Made by a program: the position numbers and the translations under genes
Shown: positions 1-8,835 of the stretch, piece by piece
How positions within the stretch are numbered: position 1 is the first letter of the stretch
Layout of the letters: each line of letters opens with the position of its first letter
Notes under the pieces: model-generated
Databases searched by the model: none
Seen by the model: only the letters and a program-made list of their open reading frames with translations
What the model was told of the DNA's origin: nothing
NCBI GenBank assembly: GCA_040220455.1
Contig: JAVJUS010000066.1
Coordinates: forward strand, 1-54,297
From: JAVJUS01 sp040220455
GTDB lineage: Bacteria > Pseudomonadota > Alphaproteobacteria > DSM-16000 > Inquilinaceae
DNA length: 54,297 nt
Direction: 5' to 3'

Positions 1-1
1 G

Positions 2-565
2 TCGGCGGTGCCCTACGCGGTCGCCGCGCCGGGCCCGCTGCCGCGCGGCCGGGCGATCGGCGCCTCGCCGGCGCCGTGGATGGATTTCTGCCGGCGCAAC
101 GGCGGCCGCGCCCGATGCGGCGCGCCGGAGACCCGCGTCGCCCTGACCGAGGCGCGCTGGGCCCAGCTCGTCGACTACCAGCGCCGCGTCAACCACGGGG
201 TCGTCCAGCGTCCGGACCCGGTCGGGGTCGGCGACGACTGGCGCCTGCTCGAGCCGGGCGAGGGGGGCGACTGCGAGGACATCGCCCTGACCAAGCGCGC
301 CGCCCTGATCGAGGAGGGCTGGCCGGCCGGCGCCCTGCGGCCGGCGATCTGCTACGCCCACAATCAGACGATCGGCGGGCGGGAGCTGCATCTGGTGCTG
401 ACGGCGGAGACCGACGCCGGCACCTTCGTTCTGGGCAACCTGACCGACGAGGTGCGGCCCTGGCAGGACTCCGACTGCGCGGCCTGGGTGATGCGCGCCG
501 GGTCGGGCGGCTGGCACTGGATCGCCGGCGGCATCGGCGTGCCGCTGCGCCCGGCCGGCGGATGA
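2..565 (+). CDS. Transglutaminase-like cysteine peptidase (BTLCP), 5' partial
   Basis: The reading frame is open to the left edge of the window, so the true start and any signal peptide probably lie outside; the first in-window start is a GTG at 8. Numbering from that GTG, the protein has the BTLCP (DUF920) layout. An N-terminal cysteine pair (C28 and C37, in DFC...RC) is probably a disulfide. The nucleophile sits in GGDCEDIA (C89), and the catalytic His in ELHLVL (H128). The family normally ends its triad with an Asp in a V-L-D-N motif; here it reads VLGNLTDE, so that Asp is a Gly, and D147 might substitute. Family members are periplasmic proteases, for example LapG-like enzymes that cleave adhesins. 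Substrate and activity are unknown here. Confidence 0.8.
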   Translation, partial: SAVPYAVAAPGPLPRGRAIGASPAPWMDFCRRNGGRARCGAPETRVALTEARWAQLVDYQRRVNHGVVQRPDPVGVGDDWRLLEPGEGGDCEDIALTKRAALIEEGWPAGALRPAICYAHNQTIGGRELHLVLTAETDAGTFVLGNLTDEVRPWQDSDCAAWVMRAGSGGWHWIAGGIGVPLRPAGG

Positions 566-704
566 GCGACCGGCCTCGCGGCGCTCCGGCGACGCATCCG
601 GCATAGGCGCCGGCCCGACGGGCGGACTCTCCTGCGGGCGGGTTCCGCCGCGCGCGCCGGACGGTTAGGCTGCGACGTTTCCCGGGGACCGGACGACAAC
701 GCGC

Positions 705-1889
705 ATGCTCGATCCGTTGCGCTACGACCGCTTGACCGCGGCCGACGCCGAGGCGCACGACGCCCTGACGCGCCAGGGTTTCGGCGCCGATCCCCATTGG
801 GCGGCCGACGAGCGGCGCCTGCTGGGGCTCGACGCCATCCGGGTCATGCGCCGGGGCGGAGACCTGGCCGCCTGCCTGTCCATGGTCCCCATGGGCCAGT
901 ATTTCGGCGGCCGCGCGCTGAGCTGCCTGGGCATCGCCACCCTGACCGTCGCCCCGCCCTACAAGGGCGGCGGCGTGTCCACGGCGCTGCTGGGCGCGGC
1001 GCTGGAGGAGGCGGTCGCCGACGGCCACGCCATCGCGACGCTCTACGCCACGACCCTGCCGGTCTACCGCAAGGTGGGCTTCGAGGCGGCCGGCCAGTCG
1101 ATCACCTATGGCGCCGAGACGCGCGATCTCGCCAGCGGTCGCGGCGCGCCGCGGCTGCGCGCGATGACCCCCGAGGACCGGCCGGTGCTGGAGCGCCTCA
1201 AGACCGCCGAGGCGAAGACGAGCGCCGGCCTGCTGGACCGGCACGAACTGCTCTGGCATCGCCGCCTGACCCGGGCGGGCCGGCCGCTCGACGGCCATAT
1301 CGTGGAGGGGCGCGACGGACCGGAGGCCTATGCCGTCGTCGACTTCGCCGACCGCGACAGCCTGGTCGTGGCCGACTGGGCGGCGAAGACGGCGGCCGGC
1401 GCGCGCGGCGTGCTCGCCTATCTCGCCGGCTACCGCTCTTCCTTCCGGTCGGTGACCTGGACCGGGGCGCCGATCGGCGCCGATCCGCTGGTCTTCCACA
1501 TGCCCGACAAGGGCTGGCGGATCGAGCGGGCAAAGACCTGGCTGACGCGGATCGTCGACGTGGAGCGCGCCCTCGCCGGGCGCGGCTATCCGCCGGGCCT
1601 CGAGGGCGGGCTGCGGCTGAAGGTCTCGGATTCGCTGCTGGCCGCCAACGAGGGCGAGTTCCTGCTGGAGGTCGGCGACGGCGCCGGCCGCGTCACCCGG
1701 ATCGAGCCGGGGCCCAGCGCCGACGGCCAGATCGCGCTCGACGTGGCGGCCCTGGCGCCGCTGTTCACCGGGCACGCCTGCGCGTCCTTCCTCGCCCGCG
1801 CCGAGCGGCTGACCGGCACGCCGGCGGCCATCGCCGCGGCCGACCTGATCTTCGCCGGCCCCAAGCCCTGGATGGCCGACGGATTCTGA
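705..1889 (+). CDS. Eis-like GNAT family N-acetyltransferase
   Basis: This 394-residue protein has the size and layout of Eis-type acetyltransferases: two GNAT folds followed by a sterol-carrier-like domain. The acetyl-CoA pyrophosphate loop reads VAPPYKGGGVSTAL (about residues 84-97). The sequence ends in a free Phe (KPWMADGF), and in Eis enzymes the C-terminal carboxylate takes part in catalysis. ATG start. The acceptor cannot be predicted; Eis homologues acetylate aminoglycosides or lysines. It stands alone, with repeat-bearing DNA downstream. Confidence 0.85.
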   Translation: MLDPLRYDRLTAADAEAHDALTRQGFGADPHWAADERRLLGLDAIRVMRRGGDLAACLSMVPMGQYFGGRALSCLGIATLTVAPPYKGGGVSTALLGAALEEAVADGHAIATLYATTLPVYRKVGFEAAGQSITYGAETRDLASGRGAPRLRAMTPEDRPVLERLKTAEAKTSAGLLDRHELLWHRRLTRAGRPLDGHIVEGRDGPEAYAVVDFADRDSLVVADWAAKTAAGARGVLAYLAGYRSSFRSVTWTGAPIGADPLVFHMPDKGWRIERAKTWLTRIVDVERALAGRGYPPGLEGGLRLKVSDSLLAANEGEFLLEVGDGAGRVTRIEPGPSADGQIALDVAALAPLFTGHACASFLARAERLTGTPAAIAAADLIFAGPKPWMADGF

Positions 1890-1914
1890 CGCGGCGACAG
1901 CCGGCCGGGTGCCC

Positions 1915-2000
1915 GTCGCCCACGGCCTTGCGGCCGTGGGCGACCTACGCCGCGCCCATGACCGCCTCGTAGGTCGCCCACCGCGTAGCGGTGCGCGACG
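1915..2000. repeat. GTAGGTCGC REP-like repeat, two hairpins
   Basis: Hairpin 1 spans 1915-1948: GTCGCCCACGGCC, a short loop, then GGCCGTGGGCGAC followed by CTAC. Hairpin 2 (about 1969-2000) reads GTAGGTCGCCCACCGC, loop, GCGGTGCGCGAC. Related units occur at about 13087, 13301, 17108, 21533, 32904 and 40461, always between genes. Confidence 0.75.
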
Positions 2001-2300
2001 GCTCGTCCGGCTGGACAGGGCGGCGAGTCCTTGACGATCGGCAAAGTCATCGGCGCGATTACGGATAATACTTTCAGCGCCAAGCTCTTCGCCGGTCGTA
2101 CATCGGATAGACATCCGGCCCACGCCCGGTCTTCCTCGTGCGCGATCCTCGTCCGGGGATAACGGGGGCCAAGTAAAATCCGACCTCCGGAGGCCCGCGA
2201 CGGGCGGCAGGAGCGCGGCACGATTGCCCAGGAATAGGTTTGTCGCCGTCGGATCGATCGGTATACCATCCCCCGATTCAGAAGCCAGTCCCGCCAATCT

Positions 2301-2345
2301 GGCCACCGGCATTCCGGCCACCGGCATTCCGGCTATCGCCATTCC
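2301..2345. repeat. 15-bp tandem repeat x3
   Basis: GGCCACCGGCATTCC occurs twice in exact tandem (2301-2330), followed by a diverged third copy, GGCTATCGCCATTCC. It ends about 60 bp before the UspA start, in its probable leader. Function unknown; it may be a slippage product. Confidence 0.7.
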
Positions 2346-2407
2346 GGACGACCGAGCGCCGCGAATGACGGAGAAGACGGGCCACCGGATCGAAAAAGGG
2401 GAACCCG

Positions 2408-2824
2408 ATGTACAAGCGGATCATGGTGCCGGTCGATCTGGCGCATGTCGACCGCCTGGAAAAGGCGCTGACGAGCGCGGCCGACCTGTCCAAGCACTAC
2501 AAGGTCCCGGTGACCTACATCACGGTCGCCACGACGGCGCCCAGCGAGATCGCGCACACGCCGCAGGAGCACGCGAAGAAGCTGGACGCCTTCGCCAAGG
2601 CGCAGGCCGACAAGCACGGCCTGCACGACACCGACGCCAAGTTCTACACCAGCCACGATCCGGCGGTCGACCTGCACGACACACTGATCAAGGCGATCGG
2701 GGACACGGGCGCGGACCTGGTTGTCATGGCCTCCCACGTGCCCGGCGTGCCGGAGCACATCTTCGCGTCGAACGCGGGCTCGGTCGCGTCGCACGCGGAG
2801 GTCTCGGTCTTCGTGATCCGCTGA
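2408..2824 (+). CDS. UspA family universal stress protein
   Basis: This single-domain UspA protein of 138 residues begins MYKRIMVPVDL and ends in the typical SVFVIR strand. The usual G-x2-G-x9-G nucleotide loop is replaced by a MASHVPG...NAGSVAS pattern, as in Usp proteins paired with osmolyte transporters. It lies about 150 bp upstream of a BCCT transporter in the same direction. TeaD, the UspA that regulates the TeaABC ectoine transporter, is a parallel for a role tuning the neighbour; this is inference. ATG start with a purine-rich AAGGGG upstream. Confidence 0.85.
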   Translation: MYKRIMVPVDLAHVDRLEKALTSAADLSKHYKVPVTYITVATTAPSEIAHTPQEHAKKLDAFAKAQADKHGLHDTDAKFYTSHDPAVDLHDTLIKAIGDTGADLVVMASHVPGVPEHIFASNAGSVASHAEVSVFVIR

Positions 2825-2970
2825 GCGGACGATTGCCGGGAACCTCCTTTCCCCTGACGGAGATCGCCCCCCTGACGGAGACCACCGCCGGGACCGCATC
2901 GCCCAAGGCCGCATCGCCGACGGCCGGCCCCCGGCGGGAAGAACAAATCGGCGAAGACTGAGGAGTTTCC

Positions 2971-4590
2971 ATGGTCGATTCAGCAGACCCCCTGACACCC
3001 GACGGCGATGCCGCGGTGGTCGAAACCGACTACACGGTCGGTCAGGACAACATCCAGACGAAGATCGGCCCGATCGGCGTCGACATCCACAACCCCGTCT
3101 TCGCGATCTCGGGCGGCGTGATCGTCCTGTTCGTCGTCCTGACGCTCGCCCTGCCCGACCAGGCCGGGAGCTTGTTCGACTGGCTCAGGAACCAGGTCAT
3201 CACGACCTTCGACTGGTTCTTCCTGCTGGCCGGCAACATCTTCGTTCTCGTCAGCCTTGGCATCATGATCTCGCCGCTCGGCAAGGTGCGCATCGGCGGC
3301 ACCGAGGCGACGCCGGAATACTCGTATGCCGGCTGGTTCGCCATGCTGTTCGCCGCGGGCATGGGCATCGGTCTCATGTTCTTCGGCGTGTCCGAGCCGA
3401 TCTCGCACTTCTCGTCGTCCTTCGCGGAAGGCGCCGGCTCGCCCGACAGTTGGGCGCCGCTCGCCGGCGCGCCGGGCGACCAGCAGGAGGCCATCCGCCT
3501 CGGCATGGCGGCGACGATCTTCCACTGGGGCCTGCACCCCTGGGCGATCTACGCCATCGTGGCGCTGTCGCTGGCGCTGTTCGCCTACAACAAGGGGCTG
3601 CCGCTGAGCATCCGGTCGATCTTCTATCCGATCTTCGGCGACCGGGTCTGGGGCTGGACCGGCCACATCATCGACATCGTGGCCGTGTTCGCGACGCTGT
3701 TCGGCCTCGCCACGTCGCTGGGCTTCGGCGCCGAGCAGGCGAATGCCGGCCTGGAATACGTCTTCGGCATCCCCGTCAACGACGTCTCCAAGGTGCTGCT
3801 GGTCATCGGCATCACCTGCGTCGCGCTGGTGTCGGTGATGGCCGGCCTGGACGCCGGCGTGAAGCGGCTGTCCGAGATCAACATGGTGCTGGCGGCGCTG
3901 CTGCTGCTCTTCGTCATCGTGCTCGGGCCGACCGTGGCGATCATCACGGGCTTCTTCGGCAATCTCGCGGCCTATGGCGAGTACCTGCCGGCGCTGTCCA
4001 ATCCGTTCGGGCGGGACGACGCCAACTTCAGCCAGGGCTGGACGGCGTTCTACTGGGCGTGGTGGATTTCCTGGTCGCCGTTCGTCGGCATGTTCATCGC
4101 GCGCGTCAGCCGCGGCCGATCGGTGCGGGAGTTCATCTTCTGCGTGCTGTTGATCCCGTCGGTCGTCTCGGTGCTGTGGATGACGGCCTTCGGCGGCACG
4201 GCGATCAGCTTCGTCAACGAGGGCGTGACGGCGATCTCCGACGCGGCGCTGGAGCTCAAGCTGTTCAGCATGCTGGAGCAGCTCCCGATCACGGCGATCA
4301 CCTCGACCGTCGGCATCATCCTGGTGATCGTTTTCTTCGTGACCTCCTCGGACTCGGGCTCGCTGGTGATCGACACGATCACCGCCGGCGGCAAGGTCGA
4401 CGCCCCGGTGCCCCAGCGCATGTTCTGGGCGATCTTCGAGGGGCTGGTCGCGGTCGCCCTGCTGCTGGGCGGCGGCCTCGCCGCGCTGCAGGCGGCGGCG
4501 GTCTCGACCGGGCTGCCCTTCACGGTCGTGCTGCTGCTGGGCTGCGTCGCCCTGATCAAGGGCCTGCTGCAGGAACCGCGGGCCAGGTAG
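2971..4590 (+). CDS. BCCT family betaine/carnitine/choline transporter
   Basis: This 539-residue, roughly 12-helix membrane protein has clear BCCT signatures: AGMGIGLMFFGVSEP (about residues 127-141), the amphipathic stretch HWGLHPWAIYAI, and the Trp-rich helix FYWAWWISWSPFVGMFIARVSRGR split across the substrate site. Members import compatible solutes with Na+ or H+. The C-terminal tail is short (LLQEPRAR), without a long osmosensing extension. The start is supported by GAGGAG five bases upstream of the ATG. A GC hairpin follows the stop. It probably forms an osmotic-response unit with the upstream Usp gene. Confidence 0.93.
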   Translation: MVDSADPLTPDGDAAVVETDYTVGQDNIQTKIGPIGVDIHNPVFAISGGVIVLFVVLTLALPDQAGSLFDWLRNQVITTFDWFFLLAGNIFVLVSLGIMISPLGKVRIGGTEATPEYSYAGWFAMLFAAGMGIGLMFFGVSEPISHFSSSFAEGAGSPDSWAPLAGAPGDQQEAIRLGMAATIFHWGLHPWAIYAIVALSLALFAYNKGLPLSIRSIFYPIFGDRVWGWTGHIIDIVAVFATLFGLATSLGFGAEQANAGLEYVFGIPVNDVSKVLLVIGITCVALVSVMAGLDAGVKRLSEINMVLAALLLLFVIVLGPTVAIITGFFGNLAAYGEYLPALSNPFGRDDANFSQGWTAFYWAWWISWSPFVGMFIARVSRGRSVREFIFCVLLIPSVVSVLWMTAFGGTAISFVNEGVTAISDAALELKLFSMLEQLPITAITSTVGIILVIVFFVTSSDSGSLVIDTITAGGKVDAPVPQRMFWAIFEGLVAVALLLGGGLAALQAAAVSTGLPFTVVLLLGCVALIKGLLQEPRAR

Positions 4591-4617
4591 CCGCGGTCGA
4601 CCTGCCCGACCTGACGG

Positions 4618-4653
4618 AACCGCCGCCGCCGGGCCCGCCCGCGGCGGCGGTTT
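4618..4653 (+). terminator. Probable hairpin terminator after BCCT gene
   Basis: AACCGCCGCCG and CGGCGGCGGTT form an 11-bp stem about 30 bp after the BCCT stop, followed by only three Ts. A GC-rich intrinsic terminator is likely. Confidence 0.55.
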
Positions 4654-4762
4654 CCGTTCGGGCCCCCTTCTCCCGCCACCGACGGCGCTGGCCCGCCCCG
4701 CGTTACAGGCGCATGATGCCCCTCCGGACCCGCCGGACGGGTCGCGAGGGAGGGTGGCGGAC

Positions 4763-5308
4763 ATGAGCGGCGTTTCCGGGGCCGGGCGTATCCGGGCGGA
4801 GCGCGTGACGGCGGAGATCGACGGCGACTTCGTCGTCTTCCTGATCGGCATGCGCGTCAACAAGCCGTGGCGCGTCGACCTCTGGCTGCCGGTGGCCCGC
4901 GCCATGCCGCGCATGTTGGCCGAGCTGGCGCGCAAGCCGGAGGCCGGCTACCTGGGCGGCATCGCCGGCATCCGGGTGATGGTCCAGTACTGGCGCTCGA
5001 CCGACCACCTGATCGCCTGGGCCCGCGACGGGCAAGCGACCCATCGGCCGGCCTGGGCGGATTTCAACCGACGCATCCGGGGCGCGCGCGACGCGGTCGG
5101 CATCTGGCACGAGACCTATGCCGTGCCGGCCGGCGCCTACGAGACCCTCTACAGCGGCATGCCGCCCTTCGGCCTCGGCTCGGTCGGCCGCCTGGTGCCG
5201 GCGACCGGCGGACGCGAGAGCGCCGCGGGCCGGCTGGGCACGGCAGGCGAGGCGCGCGCGCCCGGCGGACCGGCCGCAGGTCGGGGCGCACCCGATATTT
5301 CCGGATGA
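4763..5308 (+). CDS. DUF4188 domain-containing protein
   Basis: The protein of about 181 residues resembles DUF4188 (monooxygenase-like dimeric alpha/beta barrel) proteins: VNKPWRVDLWLPVARAM, GYLGG, MVQYWRSTDHLIAWARD and the C-terminal YETLYSGMPPFGLG are family hallmarks. The reaction is unknown; relatives are annotated next to phenylacetaldoxime dehydratase-like proteins. I chose the ATG at 4763 because GAGGGAGG ends nine bases upstream; an in-frame GTG at 4754 would overlap that Shine-Dalgarno. The C-terminal 30 residues are Gly/Ala/Pro-rich and probably disordered. Confidence 0.75.
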   Translation: MSGVSGAGRIRAERVTAEIDGDFVVFLIGMRVNKPWRVDLWLPVARAMPRMLAELARKPEAGYLGGIAGIRVMVQYWRSTDHLIAWARDGQATHRPAWADFNRRIRGARDAVGIWHETYAVPAGAYETLYSGMPPFGLGSVGRLVPATGGRESAAGRLGTAGEARAPGGPAAGRGAPDISG

Positions 5309-5401
5309 CGATATCGCTTGATGCCGGCTCGGCGACCGAGGTGATATTTCCGACCGACCATGACGCTGGAGCATCCCGCGCCCGGACGGGCTTGGGTTGT
5401 T

Positions 5402-5466
5402 CCAGATTGTCGAAGATAGGGCGTCTTTCTCCGAACCGACGGTGTGTCAGTCGGGGAATTGCCCTG
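5402..5466 (-). repeat. 65-bp dispersed hairpin repeat, copy 1
   Basis: AGATTGTCGAAGATAGGGC, a TTTCTCCGAACCGACG arm and a CAGTCGGGGAATTGCCCT arm match, base for base over most of their length, the reverse complement of 28779-28846. It lies in the modA 5' region, about 65 bp before the start codon. Confidence 0.7.
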
Positions 5467-5532
5467 ATGTCCCGATCGTGAAGCGAGCGACAGCGCGCGG
5501 CGTTGAGTCGGGACACTGGCAGGAGTGCCGCC

Positions 5533-6348
5533 ATGCCCCTGCGATCCGCGCGACGCCCGCGCCGTCGCGTCGTCTTGTTTCGCCGCGCCGGCGCCATCGT
5601 GATCGCCGCGGCCGTCCTGGCCGCGCTCGGTGCCGCGCCGGCCGCGGCCGGCGAGGTCACGGTCTTCGCCGCGGCGAGCACGAAGACCGCCCTGGACGAG
5701 ATCGTGGAGCGATTCGACGCGGAGACCGGGCACACGGCGCGGGTCTCCTTCGCCGGGTCTTCGGCGCTCGCCCGGCAGATCCAGCAGGGCGCGCCGGCCG
5801 ATGTCTTCATCTCCGCCAATCCGGACTGGATGGACAGGCTGGAGGCCGACGGGCTGATCGTGGCGGAGAGCCGGTTCGACCTGCTGGGCAATTCCATCGT
5901 GCTGATCGCCCACGGCGGCGAGACCGCGCCGGTCGCCCTCGGCCCCGGCCCGGACCTGGCGGACATGCTGGGCGACGGCCGGCTCGCCATGGCGCTGGTC
6001 GACGCGGTACCGGCCGGGATCTACGGCAAGGCGGCGCTGGAGAGCCTGGGGCTCTGGCAGTCCGTGGCGCCGAAGGTGGCCCAGGCGGACAACGTCCGCG
6101 CCGCCCTGGCGCTGGTCGCCACGGGGGAGGCGCCGATGGGCATCGTCTACGCCACCGACGCGACCGCGGAGGACGATGTCACGGTCGTCGCGACCTTCCC
6201 CCCGGACACGCATCCGCCGATCGTCTATCCTGCCGCCGCCGTGGCCGGGCGCGAGTCGCCGGCCGCGGCGCGGTTCCTCGACTACCTGCGCGGCCCGGCG
6301 GCCCGCGCGGCGTTCGAGCGGCAGGGATTCACCGTGACGGCGGAGTGA
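5533..6348 (+). CDS. modA: Molybdate ABC transporter substrate-binding protein ModA
   Basis: This periplasmic binding protein has a twin-Arg-rich N-terminus and a hydrophobic signal ending PAAAG. The mature part begins EVTVFAAASTKTAL, the ModA oxyanion-binding start, and continues FAGSSALARQIQQGAPADVFISAN. It captures molybdate or tungstate for ModBC. The ATG at 5533 is preferred over a TTG at 5503 because AGGAG lies seven bases upstream. It is first of modABC. The molybdenum is plausibly needed by the molybdopterin arsenite oxidase 8 kb downstream. Confidence 0.95.
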   Translation: MPLRSARRPRRRVVLFRRAGAIVIAAAVLAALGAAPAAAGEVTVFAAASTKTALDEIVERFDAETGHTARVSFAGSSALARQIQQGAPADVFISANPDWMDRLEADGLIVAESRFDLLGNSIVLIAHGGETAPVALGPGPDLADMLGDGRLAMALVDAVPAGIYGKAALESLGLWQSVAPKVAQADNVRAALALVATGEAPMGIVYATDATAEDDVTVVATFPPDTHPPIVYPAAAVAGRESPAAARFLDYLRGPAARAAFERQGFTVTAE

Positions 6349-6358
6349 CCGGACGCCC

Positions 6359-7051
6359 ATGGGCTGGCTGACGCCGGAGGAATGGACCGCGGTCGCCCTG
6401 TCGCTGCGGGTGTCCTTCTGGGCCACGGTGGTCGCCCTGCCCTTCGGTGTCCTGACGGCCCACGCGCTGGCGCGCTGGCGCTTCCCGGGCAAGCAGCTGC
6501 TCAACGGGCTGGTCCACCTGCCGCTGATCCTGCCGCCGGTGGTCACGGGCTACCTGCTGCTGCTGACCTTCGGCACGCGCGGGCCGATCGGCGGGCTGCT
6601 GGAGGAGGTCGGGATCGTCTTCGCCTTCCGCTGGACGGGCGCGGCGCTGGCTGCCGGCGTGATGGCCTTCCCGCTGATGGTCCGCGCCATCCGGCTGTCG
6701 ATCGAGGCGGTCGACCCGAAGCTGGAGCAGGCCGGCGCGACGCTGGGCGCCTCGCGGCCGTGGGTCTTCGCCACCGTCACCCTGCCGATGATCCTGCCGG
6801 GCATCCTGGCCGGATCGATCCTCGCTTTCGCCAAGGCGATGGGGGAGTTCGGCGCGACGATCACCTTCGTCTCCAACATCCCGGGCGAGACGCAGACCCT
6901 GCCGACGGCGATCTACGCCTTCCTGCAGGTGCCGGGGGGCGAGGCCTCGGCCCTGCGGCTGGTGGCGGTGTCGGTCGCCGTGGCGATGACGGCGCTGCTG
7001 CTCTCGGAGGTCGTCGCCCGGCGCGTCGCCCGGCGGGTGTCCGGCGCATGA
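6359..7051 (+). CDS. modB: Molybdate ABC transporter permease ModB
   Basis: This 230-residue inner-membrane permease has about five helices. It carries the binding-protein-dependent transport motif EQAGATLGASRPWVFATVTLPMILPG (the EAA loop that docks ModC) and GEFGATITFVSNIPGETQTLPTAIY, which is diagnostic for ModB. It starts ten bases after modA and its TGA overlaps the modC ATG (ATGA). Confidence 0.95.
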   Translation: MGWLTPEEWTAVALSLRVSFWATVVALPFGVLTAHALARWRFPGKQLLNGLVHLPLILPPVVTGYLLLLTFGTRGPIGGLLEEVGIVFAFRWTGAALAAGVMAFPLMVRAIRLSIEAVDPKLEQAGATLGASRPWVFATVTLPMILPGILAGSILAFAKAMGEFGATITFVSNIPGETQTLPTAIYAFLQVPGGEASALRLVAVSVAVAMTALLLSEVVARRVARRVSGA

Positions 7052-8130
7052 CCCTGTCGGTCGCGATCGGCCACGCCTTCCCGGGCGGCTTCACGCTCGA
7101 CGCGGCGTTCGAGGCGCCGCCGGGGCTGACCGTGCTGTTCGGGCGCTCGGGCTCGGGCAAGACGACGATCGTGGAGGCGGTCGCCGGGCTGCTGAGGCCC
7201 GATCGCGGCCGGATCGCGGTCGACGACCGCGTGCTGTTCGACGGCGCGGCGCGGATTTTCGTCCCGCCGCATCGCCGGCGGCTCGGCTACGTCTTCCAGG
7301 AGGGCCGGCTGTTCCCGCATCTGACGGTGCGCCAGAACCTGCGCTACGGCGCCTGGTTCGCCCCGCGCGACGCGCCGCGCGAGGACATGGGCCGGGTGGT
7401 CGAGATGCTGGGCCTCGGCGCCCTGCTCGACCGGCGGCCGGGCCGGCTCTCCGGCGGGGAGAAGCAGCGCGTGGCGATCGGCCGGGCGCTGCTGGCGGGC
7501 CCGCGGCTGATCCTCGCGGACGAGCCGCTGGCCGCCCTGGACGACGCGCGCAAGGCGGAGATCCTGCCCTATTTCGAGCGGCTGCGCGACGAGGCGGCGG
7601 TGCCGATCCTCTATGTCAGCCATGCCGCGTCGGAGGTCGCGCGGCTGGCGACGACCGTCGTGGCGCTGGAGGGCGGCCGGGTGGCGCGGCAGGGCCCGGC
7701 GGCCGAGGTGCTGGGCGACCCGATGGTGGCGCCCTTGGGCGTGCGCGCGGTCGGCGCGATGCTGGAGGCCCGGGTCGTCGCCCACCATGCCGACGGGCTG
7801 ACGGAGCTCGACGCCGGCGGCGTGCGCCTGCTGCTGCCGACCGTCGCCCACGCGCCGGGCGAGCGGCTTCGCCTGCGCATCCCGGCGCAGGAGGTTCTGT
7901 TGTCGCGCGACCGGCCGGAGGGGCTGTCCGCGCTCAACATCCTGCCCGGCACGGTCGAGGCGATCCGCCCGGGCGAAGGGCCGGGCGCGCTGGTCTCCGT
8001 GCGCACCCCGGCGGGCCCGATCCTCGCCCGCGTCACCCGCCGCTCGGCCGAAACCCTCGGCCTCGAGCCCGGCGTCGCCTGCCACGCCATCGTGAAGACC
8101 GTGGCGATCGCGCCGGAGGATGTGGGGTAG
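7048..8130 (+). CDS. modC: Molybdate ABC transporter ATP-binding protein ModC
   Basis: The 360-residue ATPase has Walker A GRSGSGKT (residues 32-39), signature LSGGEKQRVAIGRALL, Walker B LILADEPLAALD and the switch His in YVSHAASE. A C-terminal TOBE/MOP-like domain (from about residue 285, SALNILPGTVEAI) is typical of ModC and may sense molybdate. Translationally coupled to modB by ATGA. Confidence 0.95.
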   Translation: MTLSVAIGHAFPGGFTLDAAFEAPPGLTVLFGRSGSGKTTIVEAVAGLLRPDRGRIAVDDRVLFDGAARIFVPPHRRRLGYVFQEGRLFPHLTVRQNLRYGAWFAPRDAPREDMGRVVEMLGLGALLDRRPGRLSGGEKQRVAIGRALLAGPRLILADEPLAALDDARKAEILPYFERLRDEAAVPILYVSHAASEVARLATTVVALEGGRVARQGPAAEVLGDPMVAPLGVRAVGAMLEARVVAHHADGLTELDAGGVRLLLPTVAHAPGERLRLRIPAQEVLLSRDRPEGLSALNILPGTVEAIRPGEGPGALVSVRTPAGPILARVTRRSAETLGLEPGVACHAIVKTVAIAPEDVG

Positions 8131-8178
8131 AGGGAGGCCGAGCGAGTCGGCTGCTTGCGCGACCCCGACCTCCCGAGA

Positions 8179-8835
8179 TCACAGCAGCGATTCAACACCC
8201 TGCCGGAAGGCGCGGAAGCTCGCCGAGCGATTGCGCTCCGGATCGAGATGCGGCGCAATTCGTTGCGCCCCCTCGATCTTCGGGTATCGACTGCCGTAGA
8301 CACCGTGTTTGCGCAGCAGTCTGTCGAGCGTCTCCCAACTGCCGCCGTTGTCAGGATTGCGGAACGGGTCTTTCCGAGGATTCAAGGCCGGCAGCTTGGG
8401 GAACGCGGCTCGAAGGGCATCCGGATCGCCGAGGAACCACGACTCCAGTTCTTCTATGACAATCCGGTTCACGACCCGGAAGTCCTCACCTCCCGACGCG
8501 GTCTTGGTACGGAGACCGGCGTCCCGAGCCAATCGCTCCATCTTTCTCATCAACTCTTCACAATCGTCGGAGTCTCGGTCCACGAAGACCAGAATATCGA
8601 GATTCTCACCCTTATCAATCCTGTCACGGTAGGCCAGAAGCCGATCCTTCAGCTTGCCCAAGAGCTTGAATTTGCTCTCGAGGTTGCGGATCTCGAACCG
8701 AGCCCGACCGTCGACGATCTTCGGCATTATCTTGCCGAGGGCTATCTCCGCCGACGGCTCTTCGACCAGGACCTCGATTTGCAGTTCGCTAGGTGGTCGT
8801 GATGATCGCGCGGCCCGCCGTCTCCCACCAGGCAT
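8179..8835 (-). CDS. DUF4276 family protein (TOPRIM-like), ATPase partner
   Basis: This 218-residue protein matches DUF4276. It opens with IEVLVEEPSAE (an acidic TOPRIM-like glutamate), has LDILVFVDRDSDD (a second acidic cluster), and ends with the family signature IEELESWFLGDPDAL...NPRKDP...KIEGAQRIAPHLD. It is probably a metal-dependent nuclease-like fold; that is inference. The ATG at 8835 is chosen because it overlaps the stop of the upstream ATPase gene (ATGA), so the two are coupled. GC content and codon use are visibly lower than in flanking genes, which suggests horizontal acquisition. Confidence 0.8.
   Translation of the reverse strand: MPGGRRRAARSSRPPSELQIEVLVEEPSAEIALGKIMPKIVDGRARFEIRNLESKFKLLGKLKDRLLAYRDRIDKGENLDILVFVDRDSDDCEELMRKMERLARDAGLRTKTASGGEDFRVVNRIVIEELESWFLGDPDALRAAFPKLPALNPRKDPFRNPDNGGSWETLDRLLRKHGVYGSRYPKIEGAQRIAPHLDPERNRSASFRAFRQGVESLL

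Larger units (their letters stand above)
1890..2407. other. Gene-free spacer with repeats
   Basis: This stretch of about 520 bases lies between the Eis-like gene and the UspA gene. It holds two hairpins of the GTAGGTCGC repeat family (1915-2000) and a triple 15-bp tandem repeat (2301-2345). In-frame translations are low-complexity shadows and I see no supported gene. Confidence 0.6.

Noticed and set aside
189..2342. A 717-codon open frame on the minus strand
   Set aside because: It runs antisense to the BTLCP and Eis-like genes, is Arg/Ala/Pro-rich without any domain, and reflects high GC third positions in the real genes. Similar long antisense frames across the window were discarded for the same reason.
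5309..5532. Molybdenum-cofactor riboswitch or ModE site before modA
   Set aside because: No multi-helix Moco element or ModE-type palindrome was recognisable; the only structure is the 65-bp repeat.
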